Below are positions 44,808-53,212 of a DNA stretch of 64,000 bases, in pieces. Made by a program: the position numbers and the translations under genes. The first letter of the stretch is position 1, and each line of letters begins with the position of its first letter. Location of the stretch: assembly GCF_023516455.1 (NCBI RefSeq), contig NZ_JAMGBA010000003.1, positions 1-64,000 of the forward strand. The letters are read 5' to 3'. The notes under the pieces were generated by a model. It was not told the DNA's origin. It searched no databases and saw only the letters and a program-made list of their open reading frames with translations. The stretch is from Sphingomonas caseinilytica (GTDB lineage: Bacteria > Pseudomonadota > Alphaproteobacteria > Sphingomonadales > Sphingomonadaceae).

Positions 44808-45581
44808 ATGCTGCGGAAGCTTAGCAAAGGACAGCGACGTAATATCGCCCATTGGGCCATGGAGTTCGTGGTGGTCGTGGCCGGCGTGCTTCTCGCGCTT
44901 TGGCTTCAACAAAAGGTCACAGACGCCAACAACCGAAGCGCTGCGCTAGTCTCGGAGGCGGCCATCCGGGACGAGCTAGATAACAATCTCATGATCTTGG
45001 TCATGCAGAATGTGGTGGCGGACTGCCGCCGCGAGCGCCTGGAAGTAATCGAAGGTATGCTTGAAGGTCACTCGCCCAGTCGCGTCATACCTGGCCCGTT
45101 GTTCATGACTGCACCCGCGGTGCCGAAGCATCCCACTGTTTACGGATTCTTCGCCCTTGACGTAAGCGACACCGCTTGGCGAGCTGCGATTGCGAACGGC
45201 TCTGTGAACTCAATGGAGCCGGAGCGGTACAGGTCTATCGCAGACATCTATTCAACTTTCGACCAGGTGCGGCAGGCGCTCGCAACCGATCGTGAAGCGG
45301 GCAATACGTTGCAGATCCTCTCCTACCAAGCGACGTTGACGCCGGAACTGCGCGGGCAGCTCACCAAGTCGTACTTCACTGCACGATCAAACCTTGGCCT
45401 TCTTACGGAGGGTATTTCCGCAACGGGCGTCGCCGAACAAATGCGCTCTTTGGGCTGGAACGACAGGGAACGTCTGGACGAGCTAATCGGCAAGGCGAAA
45501 GGAGACATGAAAGGCTTTGGCTTCACCCTCAAACCATGTGCAAAACCGTTCGTGAATCCATTTCTTCAGCAACAATCGTGA
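44808..45581 (+). CDS. DUF6090-like single-TM membrane protein (paralogue 2)
   Basis: A 257-residue protein of unknown function with one N-terminal transmembrane helix (about 18-38, EFVVVVAGVLLALWLQQKVTD), then a helical domain. The shared middle signature is TAWRAAIANGSVNSMEPERY, and the paired cysteines are in VADCRRER and LKPCAKP. ATG 44808 follows GGGGGGACCG; ATG 44796 would add four residues. It is the first of five family members in 4.2 kb. Confidence 0.72.
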   Translation: MLRKLSKGQRRNIAHWAMEFVVVVAGVLLALWLQQKVTDANNRSAALVSEAAIRDELDNNLMILVMQNVVADCRRERLEVIEGMLEGHSPSRVIPGPLFMTAPAVPKHPTVYGFFALDVSDTAWRAAIANGSVNSMEPERYRSIADIYSTFDQVRQALATDREAGNTLQILSYQATLTPELRGQLTKSYFTARSNLGLLTEGISATGVAEQMRSLGWNDRERLDELIGKAKGDMKGFGFTLKPCAKPFVNPFLQQQS

Positions 45582-45610
45582 CAGCGTAGTTTGCGACATT
45601 AATCGTAATA

Positions 45611-45720
45611 TCTGCTTTGGGTTGAAAGCTGCCATAAGGGGACGGTCCGCTTCCGGCCAGGTTGCGACGCTCGATCATTCTCGGATGCTATTGACCGGAA
45701 TGGGTAGGAAGCGGACGTCG
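45611..45720. repeat. Composite dispersed repeat
   Basis: Contains TTTGGGTTGAAAGCTGCCAT (about 45617-45636), GACGGTCCGCTTCCGGCC and GGAATGGGTAGGAAGCGGAC (about 45699-45718). It fills the convergent gap between two DUF6090-like genes. Confidence 0.55.
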
Positions 45721-45776
45721 GTTGGCCGGCTTCGAGCCTGATCGACACCTCGGTGCAGAGGAATAAAGCAGGAGTT

Positions 45777-46496
45777 TCAGGAGGCGCCTTCACGCCAAAT
45801 GATTCCCGTGCGCCAGATCTCGGCGCAATTTTCTATCGGTGTCGCGTCACCAACTATTGCGTCGGAAGTCCGTGGCTCGATCCCAAGTCGTCCGGCAGCC
45901 TGTTCGATGGCTTCGGCCTGAACCCGCAGGCGGCGCAATTGCGAGCGGACTTGTACCCCTACGTCACGGACGGTCGCCCGATCCGCCGGCGATGGTGTCC
46001 CGAGGTCCGGATCGAGCAGCGCAAACCGTTCCCAGTCTTGTCGCATTTCGCGATAGCTATCCACAATCGCATTGGATGCGGATGAAATGCCCGCATAAGT
46101 GTCCACAGTGCGCGCGCTGTATCGGCTGCGGAAGGAGCGATCGACGTCGGGCGACAGTTCTCCCACAGTATATCCAAGGAAGCGCGGAGGGTTGATCTCG
46201 TCGGGGCTCAGTTGCCCCTCGGAAGATGCCTTGCGGATTACCTGGCTGACCCGCTCTTCAAGACACGGGGTGGCGGCCAACCATACCCGCGCATTCTGGC
46301 GCGCTCGACCGATCTCAAAACGGATTCGCTCATTTTCCTCGCGGATTGCTCGATCCTCCGCCCGATCGCTGAGCCAACTGGCCAATGCCTGGGCGGTGAA
46401 CACGCCGGCCACCACGACGACAAATTCGAACAGGAACAGCCGCGTCGTAACCTTGCCACGCCCACTGCCCCACCAAAGACGCACCGCCTGGAACAT
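45777..46496 (-). CDS. DUF6090-like single-TM membrane protein (paralogue 3)
   Basis: A 239-residue family member on the minus strand. ATG 46496 follows GGAGGGGGCC. The single helix is at about 21-43 (FEFVVVVAGVFTAQALASWLS), after a basic N-terminus. The middle signature is more diverged (TVDTYAGISSASNAIVDSYR), and the cysteine pair is kept in ATPCLEERV and ENCAEIW. The downstream side is a composite repeat. Confidence 0.7.
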   Translation of the reverse strand: MFQAVRLWWGSGRGKVTTRLFLFEFVVVVAGVFTAQALASWLSDRAEDRAIREENERIRFEIGRARQNARVWLAATPCLEERVSQVIRKASSEGQLSPDEINPPRFLGYTVGELSPDVDRSFRSRYSARTVDTYAGISSASNAIVDSYREMRQDWERFALLDPDLGTPSPADRATVRDVGVQVRSQLRRLRVQAEAIEQAAGRLGIEPRTSDAIVGDATPIENCAEIWRTGIIWREGAS

Positions 46497-46623
46497 GGCC
46501 CCCTCCACCGCTTCGGTGCCGTGCACGATAGCGATTACTGGCTTGTGGGAAAGTATGGCTTGGCGCGCGAGGCGGGGGCTGGCAGGAGGCCCTCGCTTCG
46601 CCTAGCGTGATTTGGGGGGAAGC

Positions 46624-47397
46624 ATGATCCTCAAACGGCTACGGGCGGAAGCGGAGCGCCAGAACTGGTTCGGGGTGGCAGTGGACCTCGTCATCCTCAT
46701 CCTTGGCGTGTTCCTGGGCATTCAGGTCAACAATTGGAACCAGGCGCGGCTCGACCGCGCTGAAGGCCGTGAATATCGTGATCGGCTCTACTTCGACCTC
46801 GAATCCGACCAGCGCGATATTGCTTTCCGCATCCAGTACTACGGCCAGGTCCTGGCGCACGCGCGAGCTGCACTGGCCGCGCTCGACAGGCCGGTCAGCG
46901 ACGATCCCGGCGCGTTCATCATCCACGCCTATGAAGCCAGCAACCACATCCCCCAGGCGATCCGCCATTTCACCTATGACGAGGTCGTCGCGTCCGGGAA
47001 GGCGGAGTTCCTCGGCGACCGAATGCTTCGGGAGCGCATCGCCAACTATTATGTCGGCCAGGCGACCATGCAGCGCCTGTTCGACAATGTTCCGCCCTAT
47101 CGGGAAACGATCCGGTCCGTGCTTCCGTTCTCTGCCCAGGCGCAAGTGCTTAAAGACTGTCCGGAGGTTCTTCAGACGGACAAATTTGGGAGCGTCACGC
47201 CGAGACTTTCCGATCGCTGCACGTCGACCATGGACCCGCGATCCGCCGAACGCATCGCCACCGAGGTGCGGGCAATCCCGAACCTAAAGTGGGCTCTCAA
47301 TCGTGTTATTGCGGACCTCGACCAGAAGATCTGGAATGCGCGCCAACTATCGAGAGAAGCAGAGCGGCTAAAGGGTCAAATTCGCGAGGCAGGGTGA
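46624..47397 (+). CDS. DUF6090-like single-TM membrane protein (paralogue 4)
   Basis: A 257-residue member, the one closest to canonical DUF6090: VDLVILILGVFLGIQVNNWN (about 20-39), then RAEGREYRDRLYFDLESDQ. The middle signature is TYDEVVASGKAEFLGDRMLR, followed by IANYY. Cysteines occur at LKDCPEV and SDRCTST. ATG 46624 follows GGGGGGAAGC. It is divergent from paralogue 3. Confidence 0.75.
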   Translation: MILKRLRAEAERQNWFGVAVDLVILILGVFLGIQVNNWNQARLDRAEGREYRDRLYFDLESDQRDIAFRIQYYGQVLAHARAALAALDRPVSDDPGAFIIHAYEASNHIPQAIRHFTYDEVVASGKAEFLGDRMLRERIANYYVGQATMQRLFDNVPPYRETIRSVLPFSAQAQVLKDCPEVLQTDKFGSVTPRLSDRCTSTMDPRSAERIATEVRAIPNLKWALNRVIADLDQKIWNARQLSREAERLKGQIREAG

Positions 47398-47411
47398 GGT
47401 CAAAGCGCCCG

Positions 47412-47440
47412 ATGTCTGCGATTGATGGAAAGCGGTCGTT
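47412..47440 (-). repeat. Dispersed palindromic repeat, degenerate
   Basis: ATGTCTGCGATTGATGGAAAGCGGTCGTT, 14 bases after the stop of paralogue 4. Confidence 0.6.
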
Positions 47441-47473
47441 GGGCAGATTGCCGAAAGTGCGTATATTGGCACG

Positions 47474-48097
47474 GTGGCGGAACGAACTCCATCGCTTGGG
47501 CAGTTTTTCGAGCAGCACCGAGGTTTGCTCGGCGAGTTTGCGTTTGAACTAATCATTGTTTTCGTCGGCGTGACCGCTGCGTTCGCGCTCGAGAATTTCC
47601 GAGAAGCTCGGCAGGAGGCCTCATATTATCGAACGATGATTGGCGGGCTTCGGGCAAGCCTCGCTGACTCGGCTACGCATGGTGCTGAAATAAACAAGCG
47701 GATCACGATCCTCCTTCGCGATTTCGACGAGGCAAGAAAGCGTGGCGAGACACCGCCCCCCCCGGTCTATCGCGAGGGTGGCGGCGAGCGCCCACCGACC
47801 AGAGCCTGGGACGGCATTGTGGCGACGGGCGCGACACGTTCGCTCGATCCAGTGGTCTTTTTCCGGCTCGCGAGATTTTACAGCCGCGCGGACTCCTTCG
47901 GGGAACGTTACCTGCGTTACAACGCGTTCAGCGAGGAGCGGGTGCTCCCACATCTCGGCAATGCAGCTGCGTTTTATGACGGTGGCCAGTTGCGGCCGGA
48001 ATATGCGGCATATGTGGATCGGCTTCGCGATCTTCAGCGCGAGGGCCAGGCCATGGTTGCCGAGGCCGCAACCCTTCGTGACTCCCTGCCGCGCTAA
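47474..48097 (+). CDS. DUF6090-like single-TM membrane protein (paralogue 5)
   Basis: A 207-residue, shorter member from GTG 47474. Transmembrane helix at about 22-41 (FAFELIIVFVGVTAAFALEN), signature RAWDGIVATGATRSLDPVVF, then FYSRADSFGERYLRY. The cysteine pair is absent, unlike most relatives. The start codon has no strong ribosome site. A dispersed repeat begins on the last base of its stop codon. Confidence 0.7.
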   Translation: MAERTPSLGQFFEQHRGLLGEFAFELIIVFVGVTAAFALENFREARQEASYYRTMIGGLRASLADSATHGAEINKRITILLRDFDEARKRGETPPPPVYREGGGERPPTRAWDGIVATGATRSLDPVVFFRLARFYSRADSFGERYLRYNAFSEERVLPHLGNAAAFYDGGQLRPEYAAYVDRLRDLQREGQAMVAEAATLRDSLPR

Positions 48098-48124
48098 TGT
48101 CCGCAATGGGTGGAAAGCGGTCAT
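48097..48124 (-). repeat. Dispersed palindromic repeat overlapping a stop codon
   Basis: ATGTCCGC, spacer AATGGGTGGAAA, GCGGTCAT. The first A is the last base of the TAA of paralogue 5. Confidence 0.75.
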
Positions 48125-48141
48125 TAGGTGCCAATAGTGCT

Positions 48142-48915
48142 TCAGCTATTCGGCAACGCGCCTTCCGCAATGCGCCGCTCGGCATCCGTAAATGGGGCGC
48201 CTTCAGACGGCGTGCACTCCATGCCGAGTTCAGCAGCGAGAACCGCGCACATTCGAATGGCATCGTCCGCCAAGCGCAGCCGATATCGATCCCAAACAAC
48301 GTGATTACGGACACTCTCGACGACACGGCTTTGGAAGCCATGATCACCACACAAAGCTTGGCGATCGAACGTAACGATCGATGGTTCCCGGGCCGAAGGG
48401 TCGTAGGCCAATGACCGTCGAGGGTCATCAAGTTGCACTGGAAGAACCATCGCCGAACGGAAAAAGCTAGTTTGGTCTTGAACCCATTTGAGCCTCGAAT
48501 GGAACTTGGCCACCGCGTCTCGTACACTGGTCGAGCCGACATCCGCGAGACCACCGGCTCCAACAATCTCATCGTAAACCGAAGTTTGAACCGTGACCGA
48601 ACGATACATGTTCGATGTCTCAACGGCCGCCCATTTTTCTACCGCCGGGCAGGACTTCCCCTTGGTCAGCTCCGTGGCAAAATCCATCTCAAGCTGCATC
48701 ATAGCTGCGTTTGGTTGCCGGTTTCGCAGCTCGGTCACGTTGACCCGAGCCTCTTCAAACAGTCTCTTTAGCGTGTTTCGCTGCTCGTTCCTGAAATGCA
48801 CCCATTCCACAGCCTGCTGCGCACCGAGAGCGATTAAAACACCGAGGACGATGACGCCGACTTCGCCGGCAAACTCGCGCCAGCCACGCAAAGGTTGCGG
48901 AAAGTGGACCTTCAT
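48142..48915 (-). CDS. DUF6090-like single-TM membrane protein (paralogue 6)
   Basis: A 257-residue member on the minus strand from ATG 48915 (GGGGGACGCATC upstream). Transmembrane helix at about 17-37 (AGEVGVIVLGVLIALGAQQA), signature SVYDEIVGAGGLADVGSTSV, cysteines in GKSCPAVEKW and ALCGDHGF plus two further ones near the C-terminus. It is flanked by dispersed repeats on both sides. Confidence 0.7.
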   Translation of the reverse strand: MKVHFPQPLRGWREFAGEVGVIVLGVLIALGAQQAVEWVHFRNEQRNTLKRLFEEARVNVTELRNRQPNAAMMQLEMDFATELTKGKSCPAVEKWAAVETSNMYRSVTVQTSVYDEIVGAGGLADVGSTSVRDAVAKFHSRLKWVQDQTSFFRSAMVLPVQLDDPRRSLAYDPSAREPSIVTFDRQALCGDHGFQSRVVESVRNHVVWDRYRLRLADDAIRMCAVLAAELGMECTPSEGAPFTDAERRIAEGALPNS

Positions 48916-48953
48916 GATGCGTCCCCCATTCCGGGAAGCTATCACACGCTCTT

Positions 48954-48981
48954 ATGTCCGCAATGGGCGCAAAGCGGACAT
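48954..48981 (-). repeat. Dispersed palindromic repeat
   Basis: Perfect arms ATGTCCGC / GCGGACAT around AATGGGCGCAAA. It is the last copy before the tRNA-Val island. Confidence 0.75.
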
Positions 48982-49084
48982 CTATGCCTGGCAATTCCAA
49001 ATCAGCAATTCAGTTCAGTTGAACCAACCGAACCCTGCAGATCAAAGCCAGCCGCAAGAGATAAGATGCTGATTTATTGAGAAG

Positions 49085-49136
49085 AAAATGGTGGGCGTGG
49101 CAAGGATTGAACTTGCGACCCCTGCGATGTCAACAC
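49085..49136 (-). repeat. Attachment-site copy: 52-bp repeat of the tRNA-Val 3' part
   Basis: Identical over 52 bases to 56591-56642, covering four A residues, the CCA end and the T-arm, variable region and half of the anticodon arm of tRNA-Val(GAC). It lacks the 5' half of the tRNA, so it is a remnant left by site-specific integration and marks the far end of the island. Confidence 0.88.
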
Positions 49137-49224
49137 GCGTGATAGGTGCAAAAACGGCCGCTTTTCGGACTATTTGACATTTTAAAACGCCAAAAGTGCA
49201 GCAAATTCGCCCGATTCGAGCTTC

Positions 49225-49246
49225 AATTGCACGGGAATTGCACGGG
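49225..49246. repeat. Tandem 11-base direct repeat near the island end
   Basis: AATTGCACGGG occurs twice without a gap. A related ATGCACGGGAACTGCGCCGG lies at 56513-56532 near the other end. Such short repeats next to att cores can be integrase arm-binding sites; this is inference. Confidence 0.4.
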
Positions 49247-49301
49247 AATCTACACACAGAGGCTTTATGTTGAGTCCGGCTCAACACCTCGCTGCCGATG
49301 A

Positions 49302-49562
49302 CTAACGCTTCGCCCCCTTCTGATAGGCTCCAGCGACTAATTCATCGAAGGTCCTCATGGGATCGCATCCGAGCGCGATGACATAGTCGACAAACTCGAA
49401 AATATTCAGCCGACGGCGGCCGGCCTCGATATCGGTGACTGCTGAATGGCTCCACCCTAATGCCCGCGCAACCTCAACTTGCGTGAGGCCAGCGGCTTCC
49501 CGACGCGATCGCAACTGTATGCCAAGTGGCACAAAGCGTGCGGACGGCTCTGTCCTAGCCAC
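49302..49562 (-). CDS. XRE-family transcriptional regulator of the island
   Basis: An 86-residue protein that is almost entirely one helix-turn-helix: IQLRSRREAAGLTQVEVARA and LGWSHSAVTDIEAGRRRLNI. Small XRE repressors of this size often control mobile or defence genes. It is divergent from the small ORF at 49637, and a perfect palindrome (49610-49626) lies between them as a probable operator. Confidence 0.85.
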   Translation of the reverse strand: MARTEPSARFVPLGIQLRSRREAAGLTQVEVARALGWSHSAVTDIEAGRRRLNIFEFVDYVIALGCDPMRTFDELVAGAYQKGAKR

Positions 49563-49609
49563 GACGGATCAACCCTGTCGCGTCGTTGCGAAAAGGACAG
49601 CTTGCAAAA

Positions 49610-49626
49610 TGTCGGAATTTCCGACA
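49610..49626. promoter_or_regulatory. Palindromic operator between the XRE gene and a small ORF
   Basis: TGTCGGAA-T-TTCCGACA, perfect 8-base arms, ending 10 bases before the ATG of the small ORF and overlapping its ribosome site region. It is placed to repress the downstream gene directly. Confidence 0.6.
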
Positions 49627-49636
49627 GAGGAGCTTC

Positions 49637-49810
49637 ATGACCAATAAAGCCAGCAAGTCGCCCCGCGCCACTGAATTCGTCCAACTACCTAAAACGACGC
49701 TCATTGGGCCTACGCTTCAGTTCACGCACCTTCCGCCAGAACTAGCACTGCTGGAAGCGCCGGCGAACGTGACCTTAGGTCCAATCGCACGGAAGAAGCC
49801 GTGCACATAA
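49637..49810 (+). CDS. Small hypothetical protein, 57 residues
   Basis: An ATG preceded by a very good GAGGAGCTTC site opens a 57-residue frame with a basic N-terminus (TNKASKSPRATEF) and a mid part rich in Pro/Leu. No family is recognised. The strong ribosome site and the palindrome just upstream support that it is translated. Its position behind an XRE operator would fit an antitoxin-like or anti-repressor role, but nothing in the sequence shows it. Confidence 0.45.
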   Translation: MTNKASKSPRATEFVQLPKTTLIGPTLQFTHLPPELALLEAPANVTLGPIARKKPCT

Positions 49811-49866
49811 GAAATGAACTCTTGGGATGCCGAAAACAACCTCTGGAGGCCCGTACGGTCTAGCGA

Positions 49867-50163
49867 ATGGGAAAACGGAACAACCTTAAGAGCGTGGAAA
49901 TTCAGGCGGATCGAGCGCACCGAATTTGTGCAGCTCTAGAGGCCTCAATTGCCAAATTTCAAAGGCTCCACGGCGACATGGAAAACTTGCTTCGTCGAGT
50001 TAACTCTTCGCTCGATGCATATGACGAAAGGATGCGTCGTCCGAACATCCCAACCCCCATTAGCGCAAGGCAGGTCACCCGTTCTCGTGCAGCGCCGGCA
50101 GATTCGACGGTCGCGTTGGCGCACGCACGAAGGGCGAGCGGCCGTGCTCAGTCAAAAAGCTAG
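49867..50163 (+). CDS. Small hypothetical protein, 98 residues
   Basis: A 98-residue basic protein with a probable coiled-coil helix (about 10-55: ADRAHRICAALEASIAKFQR, then LHGDMENLLRRVNSSLDAYD) and a disordered Arg/Ala-rich tail. Ribosome site weak. No family recognised. Convergent to the HNH gene. Confidence 0.4.
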   Translation: MGKRNNLKSVEIQADRAHRICAALEASIAKFQRLHGDMENLLRRVNSSLDAYDERMRRPNIPTPISARQVTRSRAAPADSTVALAHARRASGRAQSKS

Positions 50164-50196
50164 CTCCGTTTCGACACAGAAGACGCTCGGTGAAGG

Positions 50197-50823
50197 CTAA
50201 CTCTGGAGACGGCCCTTGAGATCATCGACGGAAATTCCTCCGGCGCGATGAAGCATCCGGTGACAATTGGAGCAAACGGCAGCGAGATCCTCTAGTTTGG
50301 TCTTAGCACCAGGCTGTAGCTGTGAGACTGGAATCTTGTGATGGGCTTCAATGAAATGGTGCCCGATTTCTCCGTAAGTAGTCGCAAAATCGAAAGCACA
50401 AATCGAACAAGCGTACGACGTAAGCTGTTGCTTGAAGCGGTCGATGAGAGACCTCGAACGTTCGCGCCGCAGATGCGTCCGGAGGGTGGCGGCCCCTTCT
50501 TCCGCCATGTAAGCTTCGGCTGAGTCCGCGATGCCGTCCTCATTGGCGGGATTGAGTGGGTCCATCGCTCTCAGTCCCCAGACGCCGCCACCGATCCCGT
50601 GGACGCTGTAAAAGAGGTCTCGCTTCCCCTTCCAGTTGTTAGAGTCCGACGAGCATTCTTGGATACGGGCTCTGACGCTTTGCAGCAGACTGTCGGGGTG
50701 AGGACCGGGAAACAGTCTTCTAACTTCTTCCGCTATTTCGGCAGGCCGTGCCTGCCCGCCTAAGCTGTGCAAGGCGGCAACCACCGTCTCAAAACGCGAT
50801 AACGTCACGGTATTATATTTCAT
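50197..50823 (-). CDS. HNH endonuclease
   Basis: A 208-residue protein from ATG 50823 (GGAGAAAAA site). The C-terminal half carries a canonical HNH nuclease: CSICAFDF, HHFIEAHHKIPVSQL and DLAAVCSNCHRMLHR with the zinc-binding CxxC pairs. The N-terminal about 100 residues look like a winged-helix-type module (VAALHSLGGQARPAEIAEEV). It resembles McrA-like modification-dependent nucleases. It is divergent from the DGQHR fusion gene across 68 bases, so both may respond to one promoter region. Confidence 0.85.
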   Translation of the reverse strand: MKYNTVTLSRFETVVAALHSLGGQARPAEIAEEVRRLFPGPHPDSLLQSVRARIQECSSDSNNWKGKRDLFYSVHGIGGGVWGLRAMDPLNPANEDGIADSAEAYMAEEGAATLRTHLRRERSRSLIDRFKQQLTSYACSICAFDFATTYGEIGHHFIEAHHKIPVSQLQPGAKTKLEDLAAVCSNCHRMLHRAGGISVDDLKGRLQS

Positions 50824-50891
50824 TTTTTCTCCGCCATGCAGTTTGACACAAATGCGGCCTTTTGCATTTATCGCTTTTCGGGGGAGCGAAA

Positions 50892-53189
50892 ATGCTTGGG
50901 GACCTTGTAAAAGACTTCGGAGAAAAACGTGCCGAGTACGCACGCCGAAGCAAGACTTATGATGAAGAAACCATAGAAATTCCGCTCCGCTCTACAAGAG
51001 AGGCGGACGGGTGGTCAGTGCAGCGGGAGAACAAAAACTCTCTACGCATGCGACGGCCAAAACGCTTCGACGAGGTGCTCGAAAACCGTTTCTGGAATAT
51101 CCTTTATCGTTTCGGATATTCGGAACTTAACAAGGGTCGGAATTTCCGGGTTGTTGTCGGTAAGGGTGAGGAAGCCACCGAGAAACAGGTCGACGTATTT
51201 GCGAAAGACGATGAAACGGTCGTCATTGCTGAGTGCAAGGCCTGCAAGCTGCCGACGAAAAGGTCCCTGCTTAAGGACTTGAACGAGTTCGCCGGCCTGA
51301 TGAAGCCAATGGCGGATGCGATCCGGAAACATTACGGTGAAGCATACAAACCAAAGATCATCTGGTGCTTCGTTACCGATAATATTCGCTGGTCGAAGGA
51401 AGACCTAAAGCGAGCCGCCGACCATAACATCAAGGTGATCCAGGGCTTGGAGCTGATCTACTTCGAAGAATTCTCGAAGAAGCTTGGGCCTGCCGCTCGA
51501 TACCAATTTCATGCCGAGTACCTTGAGGATCAAAAAGTGCCCGCCCTAGCCGGGCGCAAGGTGCCTGCGGTGAAGACCAAGCTTGGCGGCAAGACTGCCT
51601 ATTTGTTCTCTGCGCTTGCGAAAGACATCCTCAGGATCGCTTTCGTAAACCACCGTGACCTGCGCGATCCTTCCGGCGCTCCATCATACCAGCGAATTGT
51701 GAAGCCGACGCGGCTCAAGGAAATCGGGGCGTTTCTCGATGCAGGGAAGTTTTTTCCTAACACGATCCTCCTGAACTTTCATCGCAAGCCCCTATTCGAA
51801 CAAAAGGCTAAGGATGAGATCTCCTCGGTTGCCTTCGGCAATCTCATCCTTCCTGACCGGTACAAGAGTTGCTGGGTCATAGATGGCCAACACAGGCTGT
51901 ACGGGACGACGTACACCACAGAGGAATATGCAACGCCGTTGTTCTTCATTGGGTTTGACTCGGTAACCGCATCGGAAGAGGCGAACATCTTTGTTGAGAT
52001 CAATTCGAAGCAGGCAACCGTTCCGCCGACGCTGCTTTCGGCACTAGAGGGAGAGGTCAAATGGGACTCTGAGGTCCCGAAGGAGCGCCTAGCTGCAATT
52101 GCGTCTCGGGCAGTTGACCTGCTCAACACACGAGGTGGCGGCCCGCTAGAAGGCAAAGTAGTATCGCCCGGAATAACCGCAGGTACAGCTCAGCCGCTAA
52201 ACGTACGGAGCATTCAGGATCGGATAAATCAGTCCGGACTGATTGGAACGATCAATCCGCGCAGCGGAGATATCGTTCATGGCCCGTGCTGGGACGGCAC
52301 GTCCGAAGCTACCCTGCAACGTCTGGTAGCATTACTTGAACTGCATTTCGAAGAAGTGCGTCTGGCTAATCCGGAGCGATGGGAAGCTGGAAAGCCGGGA
52401 CTTCTTTGCACGAACTTTGGCGTCGGAAGTCACATTCGGCTCGTTAGCGAGCTAATCGGTTATGCCTCGAAAAAGCTGGGCTTCGAGCCGCAGGCGGCTG
52501 AGATCCATGATCTGTACAACGCCATTAAGCCTCATATCGAACCGGTGCTTACGTTCATTCAGACAGCGACCGATGCTGAGTTTGAAGACAAATTTAAGGT
52601 GATCTTCGGAAGCAGCGGCTTCCATCATTACTTCTTTGGCATAGTCGACTTGGTTATCGAGTCAGCGCCCGATTTCGCTCCCGAGGGGTATTGCGACTTT
52701 AAACGCCTAACTTCTGGCGAGGTGACGGATTTAGCCGATCGACAAGTTAAGTGGATTCAGAAGGTTGTCCCTGCATTCCTCCTTGATCGGCTGCGTTCGA
52801 TCTACGGAGAGGAATATTTCGACCAGGGAGTGCCAAAGGAAATCCAGAAGGCATGCCAAGCGAAAAGAATTGACGATGAAGCAGGGGAAAAGCTTCCGGT
52901 GGAAGCGTACCTCGACTGGATTCAGCTTCAGAAAATCGCGGTCCAAAAGGATGTCCGAGATGCCGTCAAAGATGCCCTTAGCATCCGACTGGATGACGAA
53001 TCCGGAGGCAAGCACTTCTACAGCGGATGGTTCGACACGGTGAACAGAATCCGCCGTATCGTCGCCCATCCGAGTGGTCGCTCGTATAAGGACGATGATC
53101 TAAAGGTCCTATCGTCGGTCGTGGAGCATCTCGTGAACACCCTTCCCACAAACTATGTCGAGGGTGAGTTCGAGCCTCCTCTTTCTTGA
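50892..53189 (+). CDS. DGQHR-domain protein fused to PD-(D/E)XK-like and HEPN-like domains
   Basis: A 765-residue protein from ATG 50892 (GGGGGAGCGAAA upstream). The N-terminus (about 85-135) contains EKQVDVFAKDDETVVIAECK, the D...ExK arrangement of a PD-(D/E)XK nuclease fold. The centre holds the DGQHR motif in WVIDGQHRLYGTTY, followed by FFIGFDSVTASEEANIFVEI and NSKQATVPP, the blocks of the DndB/DGQHR family. The C-terminus (about 700-765) has WFDTVNRIRRIVAHPSGRSY, a Swt1/HEPN-like R-x-x-x-H helix pair. DGQHR proteins are linked to DNA phosphorothioation and other defence systems. This three-part architecture suggests a nuclease with its own sensor. Function inferred. Confidence 0.75.
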   Translation: MLGDLVKDFGEKRAEYARRSKTYDEETIEIPLRSTREADGWSVQRENKNSLRMRRPKRFDEVLENRFWNILYRFGYSELNKGRNFRVVVGKGEEATEKQVDVFAKDDETVVIAECKACKLPTKRSLLKDLNEFAGLMKPMADAIRKHYGEAYKPKIIWCFVTDNIRWSKEDLKRAADHNIKVIQGLELIYFEEFSKKLGPAARYQFHAEYLEDQKVPALAGRKVPAVKTKLGGKTAYLFSALAKDILRIAFVNHRDLRDPSGAPSYQRIVKPTRLKEIGAFLDAGKFFPNTILLNFHRKPLFEQKAKDEISSVAFGNLILPDRYKSCWVIDGQHRLYGTTYTTEEYATPLFFIGFDSVTASEEANIFVEINSKQATVPPTLLSALEGEVKWDSEVPKERLAAIASRAVDLLNTRGGGPLEGKVVSPGITAGTAQPLNVRSIQDRINQSGLIGTINPRSGDIVHGPCWDGTSEATLQRLVALLELHFEEVRLANPERWEAGKPGLLCTNFGVGSHIRLVSELIGYASKKLGFEPQAAEIHDLYNAIKPHIEPVLTFIQTATDAEFEDKFKVIFGSSGFHHYFFGIVDLVIESAPDFAPEGYCDFKRLTSGEVTDLADRQVKWIQKVVPAFLLDRLRSIYGEEYFDQGVPKEIQKACQAKRIDDEAGEKLPVEAYLDWIQLQKIAVQKDVRDAVKDALSIRLDDESGGKHFYSGWFDTVNRIRRIVAHPSGRSYKDDDLKVLSSVVEHLVNTLPTNYVEGEFEPPLS

Positions 53190-53212
53190 TGACTGCGTAG
53201 TTGCGTGGGCGC

